Of a DNA stretch of 64,000 nt, positions 45,752 to 54,104 are shown one piece after another. Within the stretch, counting starts at the first letter, position 1, and the number at the start of each line of letters is the position of its first letter. A model generated the notes under the pieces. It was not told the origin of the DNA. It saw only the letters and a program-made list of their open reading frames with translations, and made no database searches. The DNA comes from Evansella clarkii. Lineage in GTDB: Bacteria > Bacillota > Bacilli > Bacillales > Salisediminibacteriaceae. Made by a program: the position numbers and the translations under genes. The DNA is taken from NCBI RefSeq assembly GCF_002019695.1, contig NZ_KV917376.1:2410670-2474669 (forward strand), read 5' to 3'.

Positions 45752-47470
45752 ATGGAAACAGTAACAGCGAAACCGTGGTTCAAACATTATCCCGAGGAAA
45801 TTCCTAAGTCTGTTGAGTATGAAACAGAGACATTACAATATTACCTGAAGAGGGCGGCGGAAAGATTTCCGGATAAATCCGCACTAAATTTCATGGGGAA
45901 AGAAATGACTTATAGTGAAGTATACGAAGCTTCTTTAAAGCTTGCTAATCAGCTTCGTTCACTCGGGGTGGAAGAAGGGGACAGAGTAGCTATTATGCTT
46001 GCAAACTCACCCCAGTCGGTAGTGTCTTATTACGCAGCCCTGTTTGCCGGCGCTATTGTCGTGCAGACGAATCCCTTGTATGTGGAAAGGGAAATAGAAC
46101 ATCAGATGAATGATTCCGGGGCGAAAGTAATGATTTGTCTTGACCTGGTTTATCCACGGGTGGCTAAAGTTAAGGAAAAAACACCGCTTGAGCACATCAT
46201 CGTAACAGGTATTAAAGACTTTTTACCTTTCCCTAAAAATCTGATCTATCCTTTTATCCAGAAGAAAAACACAGGAATTTCGGTCAATCTTCAGTATGGC
46301 GCGAAGCTTCATTCTTTTGTTGAATTGCTCCAGAAGGGCAGTGCGGAGGAAATTGTTCTCAAGCACGAAATTGACCCTAAAGAAGATCTCGCACTTCTGC
46401 AATACACGGGAGGAACAACAGGTCCTGCAAAAGGAGTTATGCTTACACATTATAACCTGGTCGTTAACACCCAGCAGTGTGAACAGTGGATGTATAAATT
46501 AAAACCAGGAGAAGAAGTTGTTCTTGCGGCACTTCCGTTTTTCCACGTGTACGGCATGACTACCGTAATGAACCTGTCAATCAGAATGGGCTTTAAAATG
46601 ATCATTATGCCTAAATTTGAACCGAAGGATATTTTGAAGGCTATTGAAAAACATAAAGCCACCTTATATCCAGGGGCGCCTACTATGTATATCGGCCTTC
46701 TGAACCATCCGAATATTAAGAATCACGACCTGTCCTCCATTAAGGCGTGTATCAGCGGGTCAGCCCCGCTTCCGGTAGAGGTGCAGACGAAGTTTGAAGA
46801 AGTTACTAATGGCCGGCTTGTGGAAGGCTATGGTTTGACGGAAACGTCGCCTGTAGCAGTAGCAAATCTGCTTTGGGAGCACAGAAAAACAGGAAGTATC
46901 GGCCTTCCATGGCCTGATACAGACGTGGCGATTCTTTCTGCGGAAACTGGAGAACCGGCTGGTCCTAATGAGATTGGTGAAATTATGATTAAAGGACCTC
47001 AGGTAATGAAAGGCTACTGGAACCGCCCTGAGGAAACACAGGCAGTCTTTAAAGATGACTGGTTCCTTTCAGGTGATATGGGCTATATGGATGAAGATGG
47101 CTTCTTCTATATAGTGGACCGTAAAAAAGATATGATTATTGCCGGCGGATTTAACATTTATCCTAGGGAAATCGAAGAAGTCCTTTATGAACATGAAGAT
47201 GTACAGGAAGTATGTGTAATTGGAGTTCCTGACCCTTACCGTGGGGAGACGGTAAAAGCATTTATTGTTCCTAAAGAAGGACGGAAGATTGACGAAAAGG
47301 ATCTTGAAGAGTTTTCACGTGAACATCTGGCCTCGTATAAGATTCCGAGAATTTATGAGTTCAGAAATGAACTGCCGAAAACTATGGTAGGAAAAATCCT
47401 TCGCCGGGTATTAGTTGAGGAAGAAAAGAAGAAAATTAAAGAATCAGCAATACCTAAAGATGAGCAATAA
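45752..47470 (+). CDS. lcfA: Long-chain fatty acid-CoA ligase, first paralogue
   Basis: Activates long-chain fatty acids to acyl-CoA, the entry step of beta-oxidation. The 572-residue protein has the AMP-binding P-loop QYTGGTTGPAKG, the YGLTETSP motif, FYIVDRKKDMI and the GGFNIYPREIEEV adenylation block with the C-terminal Lys (PKTMVGKILRR). GGGAGGAG precedes the ATG. A second, closely similar copy lies 1.9 kb downstream beyond an IS3-family element. The following FadR/FadB/Etf genes make up the rest of the oxidation module. Confidence 0.96.
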   Translation: METVTAKPWFKHYPEEIPKSVEYETETLQYYLKRAAERFPDKSALNFMGKEMTYSEVYEASLKLANQLRSLGVEEGDRVAIMLANSPQSVVSYYAALFAGAIVVQTNPLYVEREIEHQMNDSGAKVMICLDLVYPRVAKVKEKTPLEHIIVTGIKDFLPFPKNLIYPFIQKKNTGISVNLQYGAKLHSFVELLQKGSAEEIVLKHEIDPKEDLALLQYTGGTTGPAKGVMLTHYNLVVNTQQCEQWMYKLKPGEEVVLAALPFFHVYGMTTVMNLSIRMGFKMIIMPKFEPKDILKAIEKHKATLYPGAPTMYIGLLNHPNIKNHDLSSIKACISGSAPLPVEVQTKFEEVTNGRLVEGYGLTETSPVAVANLLWEHRKTGSIGLPWPDTDVAILSAETGEPAGPNEIGEIMIKGPQVMKGYWNRPEETQAVFKDDWFLSGDMGYMDEDGFFYIVDRKKDMIIAGGFNIYPREIEEVLYEHEDVQEVCVIGVPDPYRGETVKAFIVPKEGRKIDEKDLEEFSREHLASYKIPRIYEFRNELPKTMVGKILRRVLVEEEKKKIKESAIPKDEQ

Positions 47471-47503
47471 AAAGAAGGCATCCCCGGATGCCTTCTTTTT
47501 TTT
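47471..47503 (+). terminator. Terminator after the first lcfA
   Basis: AAAGAAGGCATCC and GGATGCCTTCTTT with a CC loop, then T8. Confidence 0.9.
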
Positions 47504-47688
47504 GATTATCACGCAAATAATAAACTTTGTGGGCATAGCTTTTTTGGCTGTTCGCCAATAAACTGCTGAGTTTAGCCAATAAAAATAAAATTCCTTTTAA
47601 GCCCCCTTAATCATTTAGACACCATATACAGGTTATGAAAACACCTAGATGATGGCAAAAATGATTTAAAAAAGGGAGAAAGTACAGA

Positions 47689-47997
47689 ATGGCTAAGAGA
47701 ATTGATGTTATTGAAGATGTAAAAAAGAAATACGTTCGCATGGCCTTGGAGACTGGGAATTATACCTCTATCGCCAGAAAGGCTGGAATATCCAGAGAAA
47801 CTCTTAGGAATTGGTTCAAACTTTACGAAGATGAAGTTCGTGACGTGATGGAAACCGAAGGATCAACGGGTTTATCCGATAACCCCACAAAGGAGGAACT
47901 TCAAAAGAAATATGAGCAGGCGATGCTTCTATTAGGCGAAAAAGAGTTGGAAGTTGCCATGCTCAAGAATGTTATAAAAAAAAACGAGTTCCTCTAA
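47689..47997 (+). CDS. IS3-family transposase OrfA
   Basis: A 102-residue protein: helix-turn-helix DNA-binding part (YTSIARKAGISRETLRNWFKLY) and a C-terminal leucine-zipper-like coiled coil (KYEQAMLLLGEKELEVAMLKNVI). GGGAGAAAG precedes the ATG. Its end contains A9 followed by C (47976-47985), where a -1 slip enters the orfB frame, which is open through this site, so an OrfAB fusion transposase is expected. Confidence 0.92.
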   Translation: MAKRIDVIEDVKKKYVRMALETGNYTSIARKAGISRETLRNWFKLYEDEVRDVMETEGSTGLSDNPTKEELQKKYEQAMLLLGEKELEVAMLKNVIKKNEFL

Positions 47998-48026
47998 TCC
48001 TCCTGCTAAAAGAAATCGAGGAGTGG

Positions 48027-48935
48027 GTGAAAGACGGTTTTCCAGTAACTAGAACTACAAGAGCATTAAACGTGGAACGTTCGTTGTATTATTACCATCA
48101 AAAAAATAAACAGGTCACAGAAGAGTCCTTCCAGGGCCGGCCAGTACCAGGATTTTCCTTGGCTCAGACTGGTATAAAAATATCTGATGAGCAGATTGAA
48201 GAATTCCTAATGGAAGCTGTAGAGGGTGAGGAAGGTATCTACGGATACCGAAAACTCACCAACTACCTTAAAGACCAACATAAGTTGGTAATAAACCCTA
48301 AAAAGGTCTATCGCCTCTGTGAAAAGTTAAATATTCTGTTACCTCAGCGAAGAAAATCTAAGTATCCTCGAAGGTTGGCGAAGCAGCACACGATAACAGC
48401 TTCTAACCAGCTTTGGCAAGTGGATATAAAGTATGGCTCGATTGAAGGTAGTGGACGATTCGTTTTTCTAGCTAGTGCTATTGATGTATATGACCGGTGT
48501 ATCGTTGGATACTATCGCGGTCCAGAATGTAAAGCAACAAACATTACGAAAATGCTTCAAGGGGCGTTATTGAGACGCGGTATTCACTATGAAAGTGAGA
48601 CTTCTTCGAAGTTGATTATTCGTACAGATAACGGCCCACAATTTGTCAGTGAACATTTTGGCAGATTTTGTGAGCATCAACACCTATATCATGAACGCAT
48701 ACCAAGCAAATCACCGGATTTAAACGCCTATATTGAATCGTTCCATAGCGTCATCGAAAGGGAGTGTTACCAACGTTACCGTTTTGAATGCTTCGAAGAA
48801 GCCTATTACAGGATTGATGAGTATATGGATTTTTATAATAACCGGCGCTACCATGGAAGCCTAAAATATTTATCGCCGGCAAAGTTCTATAAATTATATA
48901 GCAAAGGAAACTGTCCACAAATAATTAACTTATAG
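48027..48935 (+). CDS. IS3-family transposase OrfB (DDE integrase core)
   Basis: A 302-residue DDE transposase. WQVDIKYG (first Asp), RTDNGPQFVSEHF (second Asp) and NAYIESFHSVIEREC (Glu) make up the catalytic triad; a helix-turn-helix GIYGYRKLTNYLKDQ precedes it. The GTG at 48027 is the nearest own start, but the frame is open upstream to the A9C slip site, so most product is probably the fusion. No stop or frameshift is visible, so the element looks intact. Confidence 0.92.
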   Translation: MKDGFPVTRTTRALNVERSLYYYHQKNKQVTEESFQGRPVPGFSLAQTGIKISDEQIEEFLMEAVEGEEGIYGYRKLTNYLKDQHKLVINPKKVYRLCEKLNILLPQRRKSKYPRRLAKQHTITASNQLWQVDIKYGSIEGSGRFVFLASAIDVYDRCIVGYYRGPECKATNITKMLQGALLRRGIHYESETSSKLIIRTDNGPQFVSEHFGRFCEHQHLYHERIPSKSPDLNAYIESFHSVIERECYQRYRFECFEEAYYRIDEYMDFYNNRRYHGSLKYLSPAKFYKLYSKGNCPQIINL

Positions 48936-48957
48936 AACCAAGGGGAGTGATTTTCCT

Positions 48958-49057
48958 CTTCTTCACCTAACTACCCAGCAGTTGATTAAGCGTAAGGGTC
49001 AAGCGGTGTTGGCTTGATGCTTGCGCGCAATCAACTATCCTTCGAAAGGTGAAGAAG
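48958..49057 (+). repeat. Branched hairpin at the 3' end of the IS element
   Basis: CTTCTTCACCT (48958-48968) pairs with AGGTGAAGAAG (49047-49057); inside, AGTTGATT pairs with AATCAACT (49029-49036), and within that TCAAGC with GCTTGA. Probably a structural part of the IS or a transcript terminator-like fold. Confidence 0.65.
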
Positions 49058-49307
49058 TGACTACCTAAAAGTGAGCAGTAGGTGTCTAAATTGAAGGGGC
49101 CAAACCGATTCCGCCAATATAATCTCGATTAAGCCAATAAAATGATTTTTTCGCCAATATATTAAACTGCAGGGAAATAAAAGGCCAAATCTCTAGTAAA
49201 ATCAATAAAAAATGAGCATGTAAAGGGATTGCGAGGTACAAAACTGCCAAAAAAGTTTTGTGTAAAAAGAAAAAAATTTAAAAAATTGTCACTAAACCAT
49301 TTATTTT

Positions 49308-49328
49308 TGTAATCGGTTTCATTACAAT
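49308..49328 (+). promoter_or_regulatory. cre site and -10 of the second lcfA
   Basis: The minus-strand reading TGAAACCGATTACA (plus 49308-49321) matches the cre consensus TGWAANCGNTNWCA at all 14 positions; TACAAT follows at 49323-49328. CcpA control of fatty-acid activation is inferred. Confidence 0.7.
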
Positions 49329-49389
49329 GGAAAAGAGAGAGGGTTGAATGCTTCACCGGAAAGAAAGGAGAAGCAAAGGAGGACGTTTC

Positions 49390-51105
49390 ATGGAGGAGAA
49401 ATTACAAAGACCTTGGCTTGCTCACTACCCTGAAGATATTCCGAAAACTATAAATTATGAGGAAAAACCTCTGCAGCACTATCTTGCAGCAGGTGCAAAA
49501 GAAGAGCCGGAGAAGACATTACTTCATTTCATGGGGAAAGAAATGACGTTTAAAGAAGTCTATGATTCCGCACTTCGTTTTGCAAACAGCCTCAGAGATC
49601 TGGGAATTCAAAAAGGGGATCGAGTCGCCATTATGCTGGCAAACACTCCGCAATCAGTAATATCCTATTATGGTGCGCTGCTGGCAGGAGCGGTTGTAGT
49701 TCAGACAAACCCTTTGTATGTGGAAAGGGAACTGGAGCATCAAATGGTTGATTCAGGTGCTAAGGTAATTGTCTGTTTAGATCTGGTCTATCCTCGCGTC
49801 ATGAATGTCATTAATAAAACAAAGCTTGAGCACGTTATTGTTACTGGAATAAAGGATTATCTTCCTTTTCCGAAGAACCTGATTTATCCGTTCATTCAAA
49901 AGAAAAACACAGGCGTTAAGGTTGAAGTTACATACAGCTCTAAGGTTCATTCCTTCACAGAACTGCTGAAATCATCCGAGCCTGCAGAAATTCCGCTTGA
50001 AGTAAATACTAAGGAAGACTTAGCTCTGCTTCAGTATACCGGTGGAACAACAGGTGTCGCGAAAGGGGTTAAACTGACGCACTATAACCTGGTGGCAAAC
50101 ACTACCCAGTGTATAAAATGGATGCATAAAATTGACCATGGAAACGAAGTTATTTTATGTGCACTGCCATTTTTCCACGTATACGGAATGACGGTAGGTA
50201 TGAATTTCGCTGTAATGGACCGGTCAAAAATGGTTATTCTGCCTAAGTTTGATACGAAACAGACATTAAAAACTATCGAGAAACAAAAAGCAACCATTTT
50301 TCCTGGAGCGCCAACGATGTATATCGGCCTGATCAACGATCCCGATGTGAAAAAATACAACCTTACCTCTATTGAAGTTTGTATAAGTGGTTCCGCACCG
50401 CTGCCAGTGGAAGTACAGCAAAGGTTTGAAACCTTGACAGGGGGAAAGCTGTCAGAAGGATTCGGCCTGACAGAGGCATCTCCGGTAACACACTTCAATT
50501 TGATGTGGGGTAAGCGTCCATCCGGAAGTATTGGACTTCCCTGGCCGGACACTGATGTGGCGATTCTTTCGGCGGAAACCGGCGAACCAGCCCAGCCAGG
50601 CGAGGTAGGAGAATTAATTATCCGCGGCCCGCAGGTAATGAAAGGTTACTGGAACAGACCTGAGGAAACAGACGCCGTCTTCCATGAAGGGGAATGGCTG
50701 CTGACAGGCGATATGGGCTATATGGATGAAGAAGGCTTCTTCTATATTGTTGACCGCAAGAAAGATATGATAATTGCAGGAGGATTTAATATTTATCCTC
50801 GTGAGATTGAAGAAGTTCTGTACGAGCATGAAGCTGTTCAGGAAGCTGTTGCTGTCGGCGTTCCTGATCCATACCGTGGTGAAACAGTCAAAGCCTTTAT
50901 TGTACTGAAAGACGGAGCTCAGGCAACAGAAGAAGAGCTGAACAAGTACTGCCGTAAACATTTATCGGCATATAAAGCTCCACGTCTCTTTGAATTCCGT
51001 GATGAGCTGCCAAAAACAATGGTAGGTAAAGTTCTCCGGCGTGCACTTCTGGAGGAAGAAAAACAGAAACAGCAGGAGAACAAGGCGAAAGAAAAATCGA
51101 GCTGA
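49390..51105 (+). CDS. lcfA: Long-chain fatty acid-CoA ligase, second paralogue
   Basis: A 571-residue acyl-CoA synthetase similar to the first copy over the full length (HFMGKEMT, DRVAIMLANTPQSVISYYGALLAGA, QYTGGTTGVAKG, FGLTEASP, PREIEEVLYEHE). The ATG at 49390 with AAAGGAGGAC upstream is preferred to one at 49348. The gene sits next to fadR, where B. subtilis has its single lcfA, so this copy may be the syntenic one. Differences in the FadR-binding and promoter regions could allow separate control. No truncation. Confidence 0.96.
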   Translation: MEEKLQRPWLAHYPEDIPKTINYEEKPLQHYLAAGAKEEPEKTLLHFMGKEMTFKEVYDSALRFANSLRDLGIQKGDRVAIMLANTPQSVISYYGALLAGAVVVQTNPLYVERELEHQMVDSGAKVIVCLDLVYPRVMNVINKTKLEHVIVTGIKDYLPFPKNLIYPFIQKKNTGVKVEVTYSSKVHSFTELLKSSEPAEIPLEVNTKEDLALLQYTGGTTGVAKGVKLTHYNLVANTTQCIKWMHKIDHGNEVILCALPFFHVYGMTVGMNFAVMDRSKMVILPKFDTKQTLKTIEKQKATIFPGAPTMYIGLINDPDVKKYNLTSIEVCISGSAPLPVEVQQRFETLTGGKLSEGFGLTEASPVTHFNLMWGKRPSGSIGLPWPDTDVAILSAETGEPAQPGEVGELIIRGPQVMKGYWNRPEETDAVFHEGEWLLTGDMGYMDEEGFFYIVDRKKDMIIAGGFNIYPREIEEVLYEHEAVQEAVAVGVPDPYRGETVKAFIVLKDGAQATEEELNKYCRKHLSAYKAPRLFEFRDELPKTMVGKVLRRALLEEEKQKQQENKAKEKSS

Positions 51106-51135
51106 TCATTCTAGCACTGCTAGAATGATTTTTTC
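51105..51135 (+). terminator. Terminator after the second lcfA
   Basis: ATCATTCTAGC and GCTAGAATGAT stem followed by TTTTTT; the stem begins at the stop codon. Confidence 0.85.
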
Positions 51136-51265
51136 TGAAATGCAGACGGGAAATCCTGTTCTTGTGACTAAATTAGTTGCCTGCCGGGAAAATATATAAT
51201 AACCTGTTTACGGTGAGAAAATTTCCTGTTTGACAGAAAAGAAAAGATCATCTAAAATTAATACA

Positions 51266-51283
51266 TGAATGAATGGTCATTCA
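51266..51283 (+). promoter_or_regulatory. FadR operator before fadR
   Basis: TGAATGAATGGTCATTCA matches the B. subtilis FadR consensus TGAATGAMTANTCATTCA at 17 of 18 positions. Its location 31 bases before the fadR start suggests autoregulation. Confidence 0.8.
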
Positions 51284-51313
51284 TTTTTATGGAAGTGTTG
51301 AGGAAGTGATGAA

Positions 51314-51901
51314 ATGGCAAAAAAAAGAGGGCAAAAATACGATCAGATAATCGATGCCGCAGTAAAAGTTATTGCTGAGAACGGCTACCATAATTCCCAG
51401 GTATCCAAGATCGCCAGAGAAGCGGGAGTTGCTGACGGAACCATATATTTATACTTCAAAAATAAAGAGGATATCCTTATCTCTTTATTTGAAAAGAAGA
51501 TGGGGCATTTCGTCCAGAATAGCAAAGAGCGCCTTTCTGAAGAAACATCTATAGAAAAAAAGCTTTTGCTGTTAATCGAAATGCATCTTAAGCAATTTGT
51601 AGCTGATTACGACCTGGCCATTGTCACTCAGCTTGAGCTTCGGCAATCGAATATTGTCCTTCGCTACAGAATTAACGAAATATTAAAAGGATACTTGGAT
51701 TTAATCGACTCCATATTAGCAGAAGGTGTGGAGGCTGGATACTTTCATCAGGACCTCGACCGCCGTATTGCCCGTCAGGTGATTTTTGGCGCTATTGATG
51801 AAGTAGTCACAAACTGGGTGATGAAAGACCATAAATATGACCTCGTTTCGCTGGCTGTCCCGGTACATAAAATGCTGCTTAATGGACTTAAAACAAATTA
51901 A
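51314..51901 (+). CDS. fadR: TetR-family fatty acid degradation regulator FadR
   Basis: Repressor of beta-oxidation genes, released by long-chain acyl-CoA. The 195-residue protein has the N-terminal TetR helix-turn-helix (IIDAAVKVIAENGYHNSQVSKIAREAGVADGTIYLYFKNKEDI) and a helical ligand domain. TGAGGAAGTGATG precedes the ATG. It sits between the second lcfA and fadB as in B. subtilis and has a FadR operator upstream. Confidence 0.95.
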   Translation: MAKKRGQKYDQIIDAAVKVIAENGYHNSQVSKIAREAGVADGTIYLYFKNKEDILISLFEKKMGHFVQNSKERLSEETSIEKKLLLLIEMHLKQFVADYDLAIVTQLELRQSNIVLRYRINEILKGYLDLIDSILAEGVEAGYFHQDLDRRIARQVIFGAIDEVVTNWVMKDHKYDLVSLAVPVHKMLLNGLKTN

Positions 51902-52043
51902 AGCAGTAAAATAAAGGGGTACATGACTTAAAGTGAAGCCGCCGGCCATACGTTTTCCTCCAGACTGGGAGACAGCTCATGGCCGGAAATAACCAGGACA
52001 GTTTTTTCAAAAAACTCTCAGCCTAATGAAAGGAGTGAATGCT

Positions 52044-52832
52044 TTGTCTGAAAATAAGTTGGTACAGTTAAAGAAAGAGGGCTCAATCGCTTATGTGACT
52101 TTAGCTTCTCCGCCAGCAAACGCATTATCACAACATCTCATTCAGGAAATCGGCGGAATTTTTAAAGGTTTGAAAGAGGACACCTCTGTAAAAGTTGTGC
52201 TGCTTCATGGCGAAGGACGTTTTTTTGCAGCCGGAGCAGATATTAAAGAGTTTACCAGAGTTGAAGATGGAAAAGCATTTTCGAAACTGGCAAGGCAGGG
52301 ACAGCTTGTTTTTAATGAGATCGAGTCTTTTCCTAAACCAGTTATTGCGGCAATTCATGGCGCTGCTCTGGGGGGCGGACTTGAACTTGCAATGGCCTGC
52401 CACATCAGAATCGCAGCTGAAAATGCGAAGCTTGGACTGCCGGAACTGCAATTAGGCCTGATCCCTGGCTTTGCAGGAACACTCAGGCTGCCTGCTCTCG
52501 TAGGAAAAGCTAAAGCAGCTGAAATGCTGCTGACTTCAGAGCCGGTAACCGGAACTGAAGCAGCGTCCCTCGGGCTGGTGAATTATGCTGTACCTGAGGA
52601 AAATGTACTGGCTGAAGCTGAGAAACTAGCAGGTAAAATTGCTAAAAAAGGTGCTGTATCTGTCCGGCATGCCCTTCAGCTTCTGCATTTTAATACAAGT
52701 GAAAATCTTGGAACCGATGCAGGTCAAGTGAAGGAAGCTAATTCTTTTGGAGAAGTTTTTGAATCAGAAGATGCAAAAGAAGGAATCCAGGCTTTTCTGG
52801 AAAAAAGAAAGCCTGAATTCAAAGACCGCTGA
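52044..52832 (+). CDS. fadB: Enoyl-CoA hydratase
   Basis: Hydrates trans-2-enoyl-CoA in beta-oxidation. The 262-residue protein has the crotonase signature: oxyanion-hole segments GRFFAAGADIKEF and HGAALGGGLELAM, with the catalytic Glu residues in GLELAM and LPELQLGLIPGFAGT. The start is TTG at 52044, favoured because AAAGGAG lies nine bases upstream; an ATG at 52026 would place that site inside the gene. The gene is between fadR and etfB. Confidence 0.93.
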   Translation: MSENKLVQLKKEGSIAYVTLASPPANALSQHLIQEIGGIFKGLKEDTSVKVVLLHGEGRFFAAGADIKEFTRVEDGKAFSKLARQGQLVFNEIESFPKPVIAAIHGAALGGGLELAMACHIRIAAENAKLGLPELQLGLIPGFAGTLRLPALVGKAKAAEMLLTSEPVTGTEAASLGLVNYAVPEENVLAEAEKLAGKIAKKGAVSVRHALQLLHFNTSENLGTDAGQVKEANSFGEVFESEDAKEGIQAFLEKRKPEFKDR

Positions 52833-52917
52833 TTCCGTTTAGGTAATTAAACCTTTTATTTTTGTTTAAAATAATCGGAACATTCCAAAGAACGGTAACA
52901 GTCTTTATTTTTGGCTT

Positions 52918-53226
52918 TGTTAAACTTTGTTGTTGATTTTCGCTCAAAGAAGCTCTTGTCCTGTGGGCATTGCCTCAGCTTCCTCGGGGAAAAAAGATGT
53001 GTCTCTTCCTCTGCGAGCCTCTCTTCGAAGTGTATACGTCGAGACAACTCGCAGCGGTTTCATGAGGTAATCGCTCGTCCCTGCGGGATCTTCGGCTAAT
53101 GCTATTCCCGCAGGCAAGAGCATATGCTTCGCCGAAAAATCATCGATTTGTCTCGACGGATAATCTGCGAAGCTAAGCTGGCAGAGGAAGAGACAGTCTC
53201 GCTCGCATCTTTCGCGTAAATCAAAA
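52918..53226 (-). repeat. Dispersed repeat B, copy 3
   Basis: Minus-strand copy with the same core blocks as copy 2 (GAAGATCCCGCAGGGACGAG, CTGCGAGTTGTCTCGACG, GAGGAAGCTGAGGCAATG) plus an extra ~90 bases at one end including GGCGAAGCATATGCTCTTGC, another block typical of this repeat in Bacillaceae. Ends are inverted (TTGTTGATTTT/AAATCA). It separates fadB from etfB; open frames across it are artefacts. Confidence 0.9.
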
Positions 53227-53314
53227 ATATAATCAGAAATTAACATCAGCCTTTAAGATTCCTGTTTTTTAAGAAGCACTTATTAATCTTTCTAAAATAT
53301 TGGGAGGGAAATTC

Positions 53315-54085
53315 ATGAACATCTATGTTATTTTGAAGCGCACCTTTGATACAGAGGAAAAGATTCAAATCGAAAATGGTGAGATCGTTGAAGATGGAGC
53401 AGAATTCATCATCAACCCTTACGACGAGTACGCAATTGAAGAGGCAATCCAGATCAGAGATGAGCATGGCGGAGAGGTTACTCTTGTAACTGTTGGTGAC
53501 GAAGAAGCAGAAAAGCAGCTCCGTACAGGTCTTGCAATGGGGGCCGATAAAGCGGTACTTATTGAAGACGAAGATGTAGAAGACGGAGATCAATTCTCTA
53601 CTCAGGCTATCCTTGCTGCTTACCTGCAGGATAAAGATGCTGATATTATCCTCGGAGGAAATGTAGCTGTTGATGGAGGATCCGGGCAGGTTGGTCCAAG
53701 GCTGGCAGAACAACTTGGATTCAACCATGTAACTTCTGTAGTGAAAATAGATATCGCTGACGGAAAAGCTACGATCGAAAAAGATGTGGAAGGTGACCAG
53801 CAAATCGTGGAAGTAAGTCTGCCAGTTGTGGTAACAGCTCAGCAGGGGCTTAACGAGCCACGCTACCCTTCACTTCCGGGAATTATGAAAGCAAAGAAAA
53901 AGCCACTTGAAACACTTGATCTTGATGACCTTGATCTGGATGAAGATGATGTGGAAGGTAAAACAAAAACAGTCGACCGTTATCTCCCGCCGGAAAAAGA
54001 GGCTGGTAAGATTCTTGAAGGCGAACTGGATGATCAGGTGAAAGAACTTGTTTCTTTATTGAAAAACGAAGCGAAAGTGATATAA
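53315..54085 (+). CDS. etfB: Electron transfer flavoprotein beta subunit
   Basis: Beta subunit (256 residues) of the heterodimer that passes electrons from acyl-CoA dehydrogenase to the quinone pool. Visible features: MNIYVILKRTFDTEEKI start, LGGNVAVDGGSGQVGPRLAEQLG, and the PRYPSLPGIMKAKKKP recognition loop. Acidic overall. ATG at 53315 follows GGGAGGG. Followed by etfA after 19 bases. Confidence 0.95.
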   Translation: MNIYVILKRTFDTEEKIQIENGEIVEDGAEFIINPYDEYAIEEAIQIRDEHGGEVTLVTVGDEEAEKQLRTGLAMGADKAVLIEDEDVEDGDQFSTQAILAAYLQDKDADIILGGNVAVDGGSGQVGPRLAEQLGFNHVTSVVKIDIADGKATIEKDVEGDQQIVEVSLPVVVTAQQGLNEPRYPSLPGIMKAKKKPLETLDLDDLDLDEDDVEGKTKTVDRYLPPEKEAGKILEGELDDQVKELVSLLKNEAKVI

Positions 54086-54104
54086 ACAGGAGGGAATGGT
54101 CAAT

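Larger units (their letters stand above)
47601..49101 (+). mobile_element. IS3-family insertion sequence
   Basis: Contains orfA and orfB of an IS3-family transposase. TTTAGACACC near the left end (47614-47623) and GGTGTCTAAA at the right end (49081-49090) are perfect inverted repeats; GCCCCC/GGGGCC outside them may extend the ends with gaps. A long branched hairpin sits after orfB. Exact termini and target duplication could not be fixed by eye. It lies between the two lcfA paralogues and interrupts the GCCAATA series. Confidence 0.88.
47554..49159 (+). repeat. GCCAATA motifs at ~20-bp spacing, split by the IS element
   Basis: GCCAATA occurs at 47554, 47575, then, beyond the IS, at 49113, 49133 and 49153 (spacings 21, 20 and 20). 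Some are preceded by CC or TC. The spacing is about two helical turns, suggesting an operator-type iteron or a small tandem array that an IS3-family element has interrupted. Confidence 0.6.

Noticed and set aside
52944-53246. Minus-strand 100-residue frame
   Set aside because: Inside repeat B copy 3, no homology to a known protein, no ribosome site.
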